Source of the DNA: Lophius americanus
Lineage: Eukaryota; Chordata; Actinopteri; Lophiiformes; Lophiidae
Reading direction: 5' to 3'
DNA: 64,000 nucleotides
Assembly (NCBI GenBank): GCA_037951165.1
Contig: JBBDHG010000169.1
Coordinates: 352,501-416,500 of the forward strand
A model generated the notes under the pieces. It saw only the letters and a list, made by a program, of their open reading frames with translations, did no database searches and was not told the origin of the DNA. Position numbers and translations under genes: made by a program. Positions 22,997 to 37,900 of the stretch are shown here, in pieces (the stretch's first letter is position 1; every line of letters starts with the position of its first letter).

Positions 22997-25900
22997 TCAC
23001 TGGTCAGCGCAGGAGATGAGGACCGGGGTCGGGGCAAGCTCCTTCTTCTGACTGTCAGCCAAGCCTCTCTGACCTCTGAAACAGAAACAGACAAGAAGAA
23101 TTAAGGGTGCGCTCACTAAAAGTGAAACTTTACATCATGAGAAATGAGACAAGAATGTCTGCAATCCTGTGCGTTTGTTTGCGAGTATGGTTTGGCATGT
23201 CCTAAAGGTGATTTACATACATTTTGGTGATTTTCCATGTTTTGCACCATTTCTATAAAAAAAAAAAGATTAAATAAATAGAAAAAAAACTCTCAAAGAG
23301 CCCAAACCTAGAGTTGTCTGAGAATCTCTCAAACACTCTTTGGCTGGTTGTGTCCTCTTATTTCCACTTCAGTGTCTCTGCTCAGCCCACTGAGCCCCCA
23401 GCTCCATCCCCAAAGAAGCAAAAAAGGAATTAAAGGAACAGAGGCAGCGATAGCCACGTTCTGATATCGCCACTCAAACTATCGCCACTTCATAGCAACA
23501 ATATATCGTAGTTTTTTGGGTTCAGTTTCTGAGGGGGTATGTCCCCACAAGGCCCGAACAGATCGGGCCTTCTGTTCTGCTGCCCCTCGTCTGTGGAATG
23601 CCCTCCCTGACCATCTGAGGGCTCCACAGACGACCGACACATTCGGAAAAGGACTTAAAACCTTCCTTTTTAGCAGAACCTATAACTTTAATTAACATTG
23701 CTGCTTTTTGGTCAGGTTTTTATATAGTTATTATTTTATATTTTATTGATGCTTTTATCTGCTTTTACTTTGTAGCACTTTGTATTATTATTATTAATTA
23801 ACATTTAAAACTTGTATTTCAACTATTGGCAGTGCATAAGCCCTTTGACATAACTGTTTAAGGGCACATGAAGGAGATGAGATGGAAATATACAGCATGA
23901 GGTTATACGGTACATTCAACGATGTGTGTCTTTACCTGTGAGCGTTCTCCATGGCTGCAACCTCAGCGAGGGCCGCCAGACTGAAGAAAGCAGGTAGCTC
24001 TTGTGTTACGGCGCGACTCTCTGCCTCCTGGCTTGTAGGATCGCTGTAGCACCCTTTATCATTGCATAAATTTTGTTGGGATAATGGCTTCTTATCCTGT
24101 TCCTGGTTCAGGTCCCTAGTTTTGTCCACTGTAAGAAAAAAAAGCATTCTGAATCGGAATTCTGTTTTTCATCTGATGTTTCTGAGTGAAATAAGAGGAA
24201 AATCAGCCAAAATGTGGGTTTTGTCTCTTAGGATTACTGAAATGTTTTTAATAACCTGATGTCTTATGAAAAACTAAAATATCCGCCCTCGTCATCGCCT
24301 AAAACTGAAAAAAACATAATAGTAATAGTTAACTTCATCTAAAATGTCCAGACGAAACAAAACCTGACCAAAAATAATCAGGATCATGTATTTTTCCTGC
24401 AGCAGAATAATTTTTTATGGCATTATTGTAATTCATATGCCTCAGATTTAATCTCAGGCATTTCTTAACTGGGCTGCTGACGGTCAGCATACAGACACAT
24501 TTTGTAAACCAGAATGCATTTCTAGCTATTCTTACCAGAAAAACCCTCTGTGCAGTGGATGGTAGATACTAAATTATAGTAGTACAAAACCTAAATCAAT
24601 ATTTCTGCAGCTTGTGCAATTAATGCAATTAAAAATTGTCTGCAATAAATGAGTCATCAAGAGGATTTAAGTCCAGGTGTATGACGGTGTCCCAGTTGTA
24701 TGCAAACTCTCTACTTTGTTGAAACAGCCGCAGAGCATTATATGAAAGTAAATAGGACGATTAAATGATTTGGAAAAACAGGCTTTCTCTGCTGATGGGA
24801 CCAAAGGAAAGCCACGGCTGCTGGCTTACCTCCAGTCAAAGGAATAATTATTGAAAACAGAAGGAAAATGGGACTTGCCTTGGCCAAAGAATAAAGAACC
24901 AAACTCTGTTGACTTCATACTGTTATGGATACGAGTCTCCAAATCAACATCCTTCATCGAGGTTTTGCACTTTACAGGTGGAATTTGTTCTATGCCGACA
25001 GGACATGTGCAGGAGGAGTGTGTGTTTACAGCATTGATACTTGTCTGAGAACGTGTCAGAGGTAATGTTTTTCAGATTTCTGATTAAATGTCCTGCACTA
25101 GTGTTTGGTTGAGCATATTTTGACTGACTATTCCCTGGAGCGGAATGTGTGGTAAGAAAGAGACGTTAAACTTTTTTGTCGTACAATCAGGTACTACTGG
25201 AATAAATTCATTCTGCCGATTCCTCCTTTCATCTGAGATGAGTATTCATTGAGGAAGTGTGAACTGGCTGAGTGGTCATCAAACAAGAGAAAACATCTTT
25301 TCATCATAATGTGTTTTCAAAGCACACCATATATAATGAAAAATACATTTCCAAGATTTTATGACTTCAGACTCTTTGGATCAGATGCAAACAGAAGCTC
25401 CTAAGGGTAAACTGTACTTCCTGTTTTCATCATTCAGCCCTTCATCACTCACCCTCGACTGGAGACACACTGCCATCGGCTGTACGCACTAAGTGTGTGA
25501 TCTTGGTCTTCCTAGCCTTTCTCTTCTGGCTTCCAACTAGCATCTCCATACTAGTGGCGCCCTGTACATCTGGGCACATTATGGCAACGGGGGCACAAGA
25601 TTTGGCTTTTGGAGCTGCATCCAGCATGCTGGATTCACCCTGTACCACTGCTGGGGAGAGAGGGTTCAGAATAGAGTTGGTTTATTAGACCTCTGCACAC
25701 AGGATCTGGTTTTACACCTTTAATCACATGACGGTACATTGTTTGCATAAATGCCTCAACAGCTAAATCTCAATTCTTCATGAATGTTCTCAGCTATATA
25801 TCCCATTCATGTCGGTATAAATATTGCAAACATGTTAATATAGGACATAAAGTAAAGCTCAGAGTACACCCTTATATGCACAGTCTTAAAAAACTACACT

Positions 25901-28900
25901 TTTGTTGTTCAGCATTAAATTAGATTATCATTAATCATAAAGATTAGATAAAGGAATCTGTAGTAATAATATGAAGACCACATCTATAGTGTGTTATTTG
26001 TGCATTCACAGAGTGTTATAATGCATTCATAATGGCTGACACTCAAACATTCATTCTTTTATCCTGTAAAAGCTTGTTGACACTCGTATACAGACTTTGT
26101 CTTTGACTCTTACATTCATTCAGTTTCCATGTCCTTAGTTCAGTTTAGTACAATTAAAATATTGATGAAGACGCTGCAGGAACGCTGCATAAATGCTGAA
26201 AGTTAAGCGACGTCCCTGGTTACTCCACGTGACGAAGACACATTCTACACCCGTGACAACAGTGTGGCTTCAGACTAAAAGAGTCCAGAAAAAAAACATT
26301 GTATTGAATTAATTTGCACTGAGTTGAAAAGGGATTTGCAAATTACTGCAATCTGTTTTTATTGTCATTTTCCACAGACATCCCCCCAGAAAATAGTTGA
26401 ACAGATGCATCAGTATATGACATTTTCTCCCTTCCATTGGTGAGTGTCTGTGTTTGTTGTTTGGATATATGTCATTCATCACCATTCCATTGAAAAAAAA
26501 CAACCACTTATGGTGTTAAATTAGGTGTAAATGGTTTGATGACACTAGAAGAATAGAATTAGCATAAAATCCCAAAAATCAAATGACATCAAATATGTAC
26601 TATGATTAATAAGCAGTCCACAAAATTTTGGTGAATTTTGGTGAAGCTAGTAAGTATAGTTTGTGGGATATGGTCTGGATATGATGAGCTCTATTAAGGA
26701 TCACCTGAAAATCATGTTTCCATAGTAACGACAACAAAAGATTATATTTGCACAAAGTCTGGATTCTGCAATGTGGGTTACATATTTTTTACAAACCATC
26801 AGGAATTGCATAGGTATGTATGCAGTGAAACACACACACACACATACACACATACATGTGTACACACTCACACAAACACTATAATGATATACAGATATAT
26901 TCTTTGATCCGTCTGCGTGAGTGTGTAAAAGGGTTTGTACCTTAGAAGCGAATGCACAGAGTGATGGTTTAGTAGAACGGTCAACAACACATCAACAATC
27001 AGTGTGGAAAAATGAAAATGGATGTTTCAATGTAAGGAAATCCCCCCCAATTATTTGTATTGGCGAGTGGATGATGGCGTGAACGGTTATGGCTCCCGAT
27101 GAGCAGGTGGCGCCTTGTATGGAAGTCTCTGCAGCCAACGTATGAATGGGTGAACGCCGGCTTGTGTGCTGTTGAGCACTCGATTTTTGAGGATTGGTAT
27201 AGGTTAATATCAGTTGTCATAAGGTATCATATGTATTAAGTCTTGTTTATAACTACACATGAGCATCCAGAAAAACCCTCGATCAGAGGATTCAGTGTTT
27301 TATAAGTGTTGATGGAGTGCATCAGAATGAATGATGTGTGTTTAGGTGAAGCTATGAGGCCTTGAAGACATTTTAATACACTATAAATGGCACCGTGACA
27401 CTCCATACATGTGGTCCTCACACAAAGTCTTACACCGTCTATTACACACCTCAGCTTTATAATGTACAAACATCAATATTCTAGTTCACCTTTGTCCACT
27501 GCACCTGGTTTCTCCTTTTTGTGTTTGTGCTTCCTAACAATCTTGTGGAATGAAGGCTTTTTCTGAGATGGAGATGGCCCTGATATAGCAAAAAAAACAA
27601 AGAAAAAAAGACCATGGAAATGCTATGTTATGGAGTCCAAGTGTCTTTGTTTTAACACAGAGATAAATGGTCCTGAACGCCACATGTGTGGATCACATGA
27701 CTCTACAAACAGGTGCAGAGTGGATCATGGATGAGATTAGGAGTCATAATGTTAATCAGGGGAGAGAATTTGAATTTTCTTCTTACATTTTGTGGCTTTG
27801 GAGACTTCCTCTTGGGCAGTGGAGCTTTCAGTCTTCTTCTTCTTTGTGACAGCACTCCCCTTCTTATCAAACGTCATCGGGCTGTACTGTGGCAGGCTGT
27901 TAAACTTCCTTTCAAACTCTTCCTCCAGCTTCCCTAGGCTGCCAAGTTCAGAGTTTACATAGTTGAGCATTCTGCCGGAGGATATGACTTCAAATCAATA
28001 CGAAAATGAGTAAAAACTTTGACCTTGATTATGATTAATTAACTATTTTATCTTTTTTCTCGAAACTGGCAGTCAATGTTGTCTGTACTAGAGGTAGACT
28101 GACCCGCACTGATGAATCAAGAGCTGTGTTTTTGTAAACATTAACTCATGACTTAAATTAAGTGTTTATAACCCTCATTTATAACCTAATTATAAATCCT
28201 TTATGAAAGGGAGTCTTTTTATAAAGTTGTACCCACAATTCTAATGCCTTACTGGCATGCCCTGTATCATATTTAACATGACTTTACTAAAATGGAACTA
28301 AAATGATACATTTTCAAACATTACGAGACGTAACTCTGTAATAATAGCGATCCGTGGGAAATTCTGCTGGTGTTTGTACATTTAGTTTACGAGTTATGCT
28401 CCAGGCAGATTTCATTTCTATTTCATAAAAACATGAAGAAGAAAAAAAAAAGAACCAAGAAGAAGAATGGAAGGAAGAATTTCTCTGGAGAATGTTTGTA
28501 CTCTATGTGACACAGGAAGGCACAACATCGGCAGGGGAGCAAACTCACCCTGGCGAAGATTCATCTTTGGACTTGGACTTTTTCAGCTTTTTGGGGTTAT
28601 TAGTTCCCACCTGAGAAACGGTCCAGCTGTCATCACTCCAGTTTGCATCGTGATCCGAAGCACGGAGAGTTCCTCTTTTACCTGCATACACATGTACAAC
28701 AACTCAGACTGTCAGGAGAAGCCAGTTCATTCATATACACTAACCACGCATTAACACACGCACGGGATTATTTATGGATTTACTCTTAAATCTAAATGGA
28801 TACCTCGGTCAATGTTGGCTCTCAGCGACGTCAGCATTCCCTCGGAGACCAGGGTTTTATACAAGGCGCCTTTACAACTCCTCTCCGACTTCCTGGAGCC

Positions 28901-31900
28901 GCAGTTCTCTGCGTTGGACTCACAGGTTCCATCACTTGACCTCTCGTTTACCTGGTCCTTCTCTTTGAGCTTAGTGGGTGAGGGACTGCAGGGGGAATCG
29001 TGGGATTCTGTATTGCTGCCCTGAAGGTCCATGTTTCCTCCACTTACTTCTTCTGCCTCCATTTTCAGATCAATCATCTCTTCCTTCACGTCCGCCTCAG
29101 AGGAACAGTACTGCTCAATCTGCCGGCTGTTGTCCTCCGTCTCCTCCTCTGCTTCTCTGCCTAAGGTCTTGACTTTGGGCTTATTCTTCTTTTTGGACAC
29201 GCTCGGGTTTCCGGCAGTTGGACTGCTCTGTATCTTCTTCTTGGGTTTCTCCTCTGTGTCCTTCCAGGCCCCTTTGGCCACTGCCTCAATCGTACTGAAA
29301 ACACTGTCAATGTTTGATTCTGTGTCGCTACACTTCTTAATGAGCTTCTTTGCAGAGCAAGGCATCTCGTCCATATCGTTTGTCTTGACTGCGTCTCTTT
29401 TCTTGCACTTGTTTTTGACACATGCACTCTGGCTGCTGAGCTGTGGGGGGATGGCATCAGTGGAGGTAGAAGTGGCAGAGGAGAGCGAAGGTATGAGAGC
29501 TGATGTCTGGGAGGGGGAAGGATAGGCATCAGTCTCAGCTTCTTTCTTCTCCATCTCTGGCTTGACAGTAGTTTGCTGAAGTGAAGCTTTAGAGGAACTG
29601 TCCTCAGGATGGGACTGGACTGCCTCCATCTTTCCAGCTTCAGACGCTAAGCACATCTAATCAAATACAGTGAAAGAGTCAGTGTTAAATATATGAATAT
29701 AAAATAACAACAACTTACACTTCTAATAATGCATGTCTTATTTTATCCCCATAGATTATGTCTATTAAAACTGAGCAGCAGTTTCTATTAATTGCATTGA
29801 CTATCATTTTCTCTATTTCCCAGGTATGACTGAACACTCAACTACTCCTGCCAAGGAAGCCATGTTTTTGGTTGAGCCTGTTTGTCCTTTTGTTAGCAGG
29901 ATTACAGAAAAACTTCTAGGTAGTACTTCCAGGTACCTACTAATGTGTGTATACAAACCCTGCTGATAGGATTACGGATCGTATCGGGTGACATTGAACC
30001 TGACACAGTCATTATTTTAAAGTTTTCATATATTAACATATGTCTATAACCCCCCTCTATTGTAAGTTAGGACTTTGCTTTGCTCCTCATTATACAACTA
30101 CTTATCTCACTACCACATGTACAGACTGGAGAGGACATATACCCCCGACCTCCTAACATATCTTCTGGTAAGCCTAGAGGAGTGGATATTTGTTTGGGTG
30201 TATGCTATGAAGATGTTATGAACGGTCATCACATCATAACATTGGTAGAACTTCATATCTTTGCGAGATATGCTTTTAATAAACACTAAAAAAAGACATT
30301 CTAAAAGATGGACGACTATGATCCCTGATATTTTTAAAGTAGGGGAGAGAATTCCTGACTTCCTGTGTCATTTCTCCCAGTTCTACGATCCTTTGATAAC
30401 TTTTGTGAAAGTTAACACACAGAAAAGGACAATCAGGTAAATGAGTGTTGTTTTCTTCTTACCTCAGCCAGCTGGAAGAGAGCGGACTGTCTGCATGGTT
30501 TTCCTTCAGGTGCCGCAGTGAAAGATGACTGTGTACAGAGAGAACCATTCTTAGTTACCTGTTGTGCTTTCAAAGATATTAGTCTTCGTATTTTATTCAG
30601 AAACATTTCCAGCTATATGTTTTATCTATTGAAGAAAAAGTTTTAATCCCAAGTCTCAGTAGTCCGTCCCTCTTTAGGTTGCCTGTCTGCACTGACAGTC
30701 CTGACACTGAAGCTGGATATAATAATAATAATAATAATAATAATAAATTGGATTTATATAGCGCATTTCTATGAATGAAGGGCGCTCAAAGTTATGAACT
30801 AACTCTGATAATCTCTCTTCCTCCATCAGACTACAAGCACCATTGATATCAAAACAGTGAAAGATAAACTTGATATGAGAGAAAACAGTGACCCCTGATG
30901 GAAAATACAAAAACAGCACTAAAGTGGTCACACAGTCAATACCTGCTTCTGTTTTGCAGGTTTCCAAGGATGTAAATACTATCAAGAGAATCATAAAGCT
31001 ACAGTAGAATAAGAAGCTGGTGGCAAAGATGTTCTATCCCCTGAAAACCCTGCATGACAAATGTATGAGTATCTGAAGAGTCTGGACTCTGGAGTAGTGT
31101 ATATTGGTTTGGATGTATACAGATCAGCCATAACATTAAAAAACCACCGGCCTGATATTGTGCAGGACCTTTTATCCTCAAAGCTCTGTGATGCACTCTA
31201 AAACCTAAAACCTAGAAAGGTTCTCAAACCTTTCTATCAGAAAAGGCAGTGACTTTTTCAGACACGTCGGGCTTTAGGTACTGCTCCCTCGGGGATGGGT
31301 CAAATACAGAGAAATTATTTCTCTATGTTGTACTGTGTATGGCTGTGAGTCATCATAAAGGATTTCTTCTTCTTCTTCTTCTTCTTCTTCCTCTCATTGC
31401 AGACCCTTGATCTGCCGTTGTTCTGTCCTGTCCGTCTAACCATCACATCAACCCTTCTCAAATCTGTTCAGATCCTTATGTTTGCCTTTTTTGGGTTATT
31501 CTGCATATTGTTTGGTTACGGTCAATATTGTTAATCTAATTAGTGGTTAATGAAGTTGATTTGTTTCCTGACAGCCGGTGTGACGCCACATGCCGGCCGA
31601 TTGTCGTTTGTTTGTCGCCGAATCACTTGGAGATATATATTGAGTGATTTCATTTGAAGCAGGTATAAATGGAAATAAATGGACTGAATGTTCAACTACA
31701 TCCTGGAATTTCATTCCCTAACGTTGTTTACATTAATAGACGGCGAGTCAGTAAGTTGTTGTTATTCCAGTGCAACATCTCGGAGGCTTGAAGTATTGGC
31801 TTTGCTTTCATAACAGACGCCATCAGCAGGGAAGGTAAATTATACATTTTTTGCATGTTAAAATTGTTTACCAATTGACGCACATATAAGACTTCTTGAC

Positions 31901-34900
31901 GCTTAATGTATGTGAAACAGCAGACAAGACGCCAACGCGGCTATGTTACGCTGTTTATCCAACCTCTTCGCTTACGAAACGCAGGAATACCCTGTAAGAA
32001 TTACACGGATTGTTATTTCGCCTTACCTCTGCATGTGGGGAAAGGGCAGACTTGACCCTGCTGTCAGTAATGTCAGGCACTCTGTTGGGTATTGTTCCAG
32101 ACAATATCTGTAGAATCAAACAACAACCATTAAAGTCACTTCTTTTCATCAATAAGGAGGACTGGAGGAAAATAAATTATAATATCATTAGATTCTTATT
32201 ACTGATACGGCCGAGCATTACTTAAAAGTCACAGCTGGTAAAGGTTTGGCTAATCTTAATATAATATATCGTGCATCGATAATTAGAATCTACAAAGTAA
32301 CTAGTAGCCTAAAACTCAAGTACAATAAAAATATGATAGAAAGTTCTGGAGTATGAATTACCAGATTGTGCCTGATGCTTGGTGAGTAGCTCAATATTAA
32401 TATTACAAGTATTCTGATTTCATAACAGTACCATTGAAGTTTTCTAGGTTACATGTTTTCTGAATGCATCAGCGGTGGTCGTATTTGTAGTAGTAGATGT
32501 AATAATACTTTGTCTGGTACTATCAGGTACTAATAACTAATATCTCAAGTATTAATAGGAATGTCATTGCTTTGTATGTATGTATGTATGTATGTATCAT
32601 TGTAACATAAGCAGTAGAGAAGTAGCAGAAGTAGAATCAGTATTAGTAGAATACATGAAGGGTTAATCACACTGAAAGAGGAACAAGGACAAATGGTTGA
32701 CTTTAAAAAAAAGGTAAACCAGAGCTGCTAGACTGAGATGTAGAAGAACTTGCCAGAACTTATCTACATTCTACTAGTATTTTAAAAGTATTACTAGTAG
32801 TATTATTAATTATTAGCATCAGTAAGAGTGGCTCTTGTCTCCTGGTGAAGAGATTGTCAAAAAAAAACCTCAACATGAAAAGCCAAATCAGAAAACAGCA
32901 GCGAGCTGATTGGATTTTGAATCAACCAATCAGCATCATCTGTGGGAAACTGACTCTGGGGCCTGCACATGCAGACTCCCTGAGGAAGGCAGGTAGAAAG
33001 CCTGGAAACACAACTTGGAGGTAGCCCGATTCAAAAACTGTAGATGGTATTAAATGAGCTCTTCCTAAAATATGACTGAATATGCAGATATACAAACGTG
33101 TTTGCTTTCAAATTAAGATCATTAAAACCACGACACACGTGATTCTGGTTTTGACATATAAATGATGTGCTTTGATATTTAAAAAACAAAATTCTAGATT
33201 TGCACATATCTCCATCTAGTCGGACCAAATCGGAGAGACTTGAAGGATCTGATCTAGGAGTCAGTCTCTGGACCCACCTCTTCTTCATGCACTGGAAAGG
33301 AGTCTCCCTCACTGGCTGTGTCAGGTAAACTACGTTTAGCGCTGGAGGGGATCTAAAGAGGAAAACAATATTTGTGATTGTCATTTCATAATAGACATAG
33401 AATTGAAGTCATTTAGAGATGACCACACCCCCAAAACACAATGTATGACAAATTCATCAGTGAATTAAATATCCTCCATCTGGATGATAGGATTTGTGGG
33501 AAATTCAATATATGTAACATTAACCATTACAAACACACAAAAAGTACCAAATGTCACACCCACAGAATTCAATTTGCGAAAATCTTTCACATTAAAAAAA
33601 TAAATAACAAAATCACATTTTCGTTGAAACAACAAAAAGGAATATGTTCAAAATTAAATATGTCGTTAGGCACAACTGCTAAAACACAGTACATGTGTAA
33701 GTTTTCTGAAGTTAGCCTAGTGTTGTTTGTCTTGGTGGTTATAGAAGACGTGCGTTACAAGAATATAGACATTAGTGGCCTCCATCCGTGACCCACCTCT
33801 CTGTTTGTGAGGGCATGTTCTCCAGCTAACAGCAGCATGCTAAGACCTCCCATCTTCGTGGGATCTGGAAAGAACATCAGTAGTGACCAAACCAAATCTA
33901 GATTTTTCTCATGTATCACCAGACCAAGAATCCTTTATTTAGATTCTTTACTCACCTGCCATGGCAAAGTTTAACTGTGGCATGGTGTCGGTTTTGGGCA
34001 CTTTTAGGGCAGCGCTGCAATCCTTGGACAAGTTCGAAGAGAAGGACCAAACTTTTTTGCGGGGGTTGCTGACTGGCTGGGAGGAAGGACTCTTAAGTGG
34101 TTTGCTGGTGGTGGGACACCACTTGTAGCCCGGGTTTGCCTTCATAAAGGCGTCCTTGTACTGAAAGAACACCCAAAATCAATATGGTCAAAAGCAAAAG
34201 CTTTTGAAGTTTTAAAATGAGGTATTTCTCTAAAAAACAATGATTGTAAAATACAATATAATACAACAATAATTCAAGCTACTCCTAAGTTCCAAGTTAC
34301 TTAACTTAATGACTGTGAAGTTACTGATAGTTTGCAGTACCTTGATGAACGTACTGTGTGTAGGTTTACAATCATCTATGGGTTCTGAACGACGTAACCT
34401 CTAGACAAACCATGGGCCTGAACTTTGACCTTTGCTTCTTGTAAGTAGTTCATTTCATCGGACTTCTCCAATGAATCGAGTACCAGATATTACATTACAC
34501 GTGTCCTGTTTAGGTTGATTTATGCTTTTTACGATAGATTTTCATGCATGCTACTGGATAGAGTGCTATGCTAGCCAAGCTCCATGTATTCATTGTGCGC
34601 TGATGCGTTCACACGGGACTTTTGAATAATGGGAGACATGCAGCTACGTCTATGAACTACTCGTCTGCACTCTCCCCTCAGTGTAGAGTATTGGCAGCTG
34701 ACAGGGAAGGAGGTCGTTGGTTCTAGAGCCAACAGCATCTGAGCCACTTGACTGCAGCTCACTGCTTTCAGCCCAGGTAGCATTTTCTTCCTAACTCGCT
34801 GTTTTCTTGGCGTTTTGATTCATTTTAACAAGGAGGTTATTAGTGTTGTTGTTTTAATTGTTAAACTGTGTGGGTACTCACACTCACACAGTGGTGGTGG

Positions 34901-37900
34901 TAAGAGCAGGCATTAATCTCTTGATTTTGTTATTCTTTTTTTTAAGATATCCTGATTTCTCTTTGTCCCAAAGCAATGAGGGAGGAGGAAGAGGAGGAGG
35001 AGGAGGAGCTTCACTTTTCACTAATAAATCAATCCGCCATCAGGTGAAAACAAAGACAATTTCTCACTTTGAGCAACAACTTTCTGAACTCCTCTCTTAT
35101 CTGCGATAGAAACTCTTGTGACCTCTTGTCCATTGTCTTTGAGATCCGCATCCCTGATTTAATTATCGGTACTTGTGTCTCTTCAGGACCCCCCAGGTAA
35201 TCAACCCTAACAAAGCACATCGTTTTATCTCCGCTTATTGGGTCTCTACTCTTATCTGTCACATTGACATTCCTCCATCACATCTATGTGCTGAAGATTT
35301 CTTATCTTCATTTAATACAACCTCCTCTAACATCCGCGACGCTTTCTCCCCCCCATGAGGTCAACCCGCCCTAAGTCTACACAACACTTAGGTTTAAATG
35401 AGACTTCTGGGCCCTCAGACAAAAATGCAGAAGAACAAAGCACATTTGAAAAGATAAACTTTGCATATAAATAGCTGGACTAAGTTCCAACATGCTTTTA
35501 AGGCAGCAAGGAAATAAAAGTATTTATCCGATCTAATGGGAAAATTACAGCTTATAGACCAAGAATTTTATTACCAATGTCATCAGTTCCCTCTCTAATC
35601 ACCTGCCCCTGTACATTCAAACACGTCCTCCTCAATATGTGACACCATTTAAAATGACTTCAAAGACATAATTACCCGACCGAATCACGTTATGTAAGAT
35701 CTACCTGTCATCCAATCAGCTCGCCCTCAGACACAGATGTCTGCGTCACTGCATGAACACCTTTCTCTCAAAAATCTAACTGCAATCGTTGATGAGTTGA
35801 AACCATATCAATATAACTACGATATAAATCCTTCTAGACTCTTCAAAAGACTCTACATACTTGCAAAAGGGACAAATTTGGACCCAACAGATTCATCAAA
35901 TTTCATCTCAACACCGTACTTTCTTTCTAAAGTGACGGAGAAAGTCGTCTTCCTATAACAACAGCTGGACTTTTTGAATGTATTATGGTGCTGGTGAGCT
36001 TTTCCAATACGGTTTTTAATGGCAACACTTCACTAAATTGCCCCTTTTAAGAGTTTTTAATGATTATTTATCCATTACAGATGGCGGTTTTTCAAGTGTC
36101 CTCCCTTTCTTTCATCTCACCGCTGCATTTGTGGCCCACCAGATCTCGATCTCCCGTCTGGAGGAGTGCGTCAGCATTTGTGGCACGGCTCTAAACTGGT
36201 TTAGCTGTCATCCTTTTCTGTCAGAATTATTCATCTTTCTTGTAGGATCCATTTTGGGGTCCATCCTATATTGACTTTCATTTCATTCTGATGATACTCT
36301 GATAAATATTCCTCTGAAACTTAACATAAACTCACCGATAACTTTACATTCACAAAAAAAATGTCCTCTACTCCAATAATGATAAAACAGGGATTTTAGT
36401 CTCTCTCTCCACTCACCACTGTGTCCTGACAAAAAAATAATTTTGTTCTGTCAATCCTATGACACCCTACTGAAAAAATATTGAATATTCTTTCTGTTGG
36501 ACACAGAGATCAATTCATTTTTCAAAGTCAACTCAAGAGTTTTAACTACTGTCCACTCTTTCTCTTGAAGACCTTGAGAAAGTCACTCTTTCTTTTATCA
36601 CTCCTAGGCTGGACTGCTGGAACTCGTACGTTGGAATGTACGAGGAACGCCATCCTGGTCGCTGTTGCAGCCGCTGACGGGCATCATTAGCGTGAAAAAT
36701 ACCGTAACTCTTCTACATTTACTAACTTCAGAACGGGATAAATGACAAATTTTTGATAATTGTTGGCGAATGCTTCAGTGGACTAGCTCCCACTTAACTG
36801 TCAGAACTTCTGCATCCTTATGTTCCGTGTCACCTGCTGAGGTCACTGGACCACCATCTTCCAGTTGGGCCTAGAACCAATCTGCTACTGGGGGCTGACT
36901 GGGCTGATCTCCCCCTCAAGGTGAAGTCATCAACGTCTCAACCAATTCTCAAACCTCAGTTACAAACACATCTTTTCTCACGTACTTGTTCTGGTCCCGA
37001 CCCAATCTTTCATCGTCTTCTGTGTTCACTATTTATGATAATTCCTAATGATTCTCATATTTCTCACCCTTGTTTTGTCTAAATCTCTTTCCGAGTGCAG
37101 CTGTGTTTATTTGTTGTCAATATTATCTATAGTGTGGGAATGCGCCATGCCTGTGATTTGTAAAGTAAAGATTCAAAGTGTGCCGATGATTCACGTGTCC
37201 CGCCATCCACATTACTTCTCGACGCCATCAGCACACATCCAAAACTACCCTCTATTAAATAGACGCATATTTTATTTAAAGGTTTATATCAATATTTAGG
37301 CCAGATGTTTTTACTAAATGCATGTTTTTCACCAAGACACCAGATCAAATTCCTCGTAGATTCCACTTTAAAAGGAACATTACAAACAAATGTACTTGAC
37401 TAGAAGACAATTCAGCATCCTGTCATTCATTTTCTTTGACCCTCCTGTACGAGTGTAAAGAATATTGTTGGTGCGGTCCAATATTCAGAGAGCCGTCTCA
37501 CCTCCTTGGCCATGTCTGTGTATTTCTGCTTCTCTTTGGCCTCCAGCACAGCCCACCAATCAGCTAGGATCTTGGTGGCACCGCGGTTGTCCAGGCGAGG
37601 GTGTTCCTGCCGCACTAGGGAACGGTGGCGTTTGCAGAAGAGGAGGAAGGCATTCATTGGCCGCCGTGCTCGCTGTTCGTTGGAGTCCTCCTCCACCTCC
37701 TCTGTTGTGCTTCCACACTGTACCTCCGACCCCTGCTGCTGGCCGCACAACCGCGGCTGCTGACAACAAATTCATAAAGCATGTGATTTAACGCTGTGCA
37801 TGTTTTCCATCCCACTAATGTGATAAATGGGGAAACTGTCCATCCATCCATCCATTTTGTGTAACTACTTATTCTGTTCGGACAAGTCGGCAGTTTATCA

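Noticed and set aside
28774..29525. Plus-strand open frames up to 164 codons
   Set aside because: Antisense shadows of the 853-nt bbx exon, whose minus-strand reading matches the BBX family and joins its neighbours in phase.
31560..31740. Possible solo LTR (TATAAA box close to AATAAA, segment starting TGTGACGCC)
   Set aside because: No matching end, target-site duplication or second copy could be shown; the signals alone are too weak.
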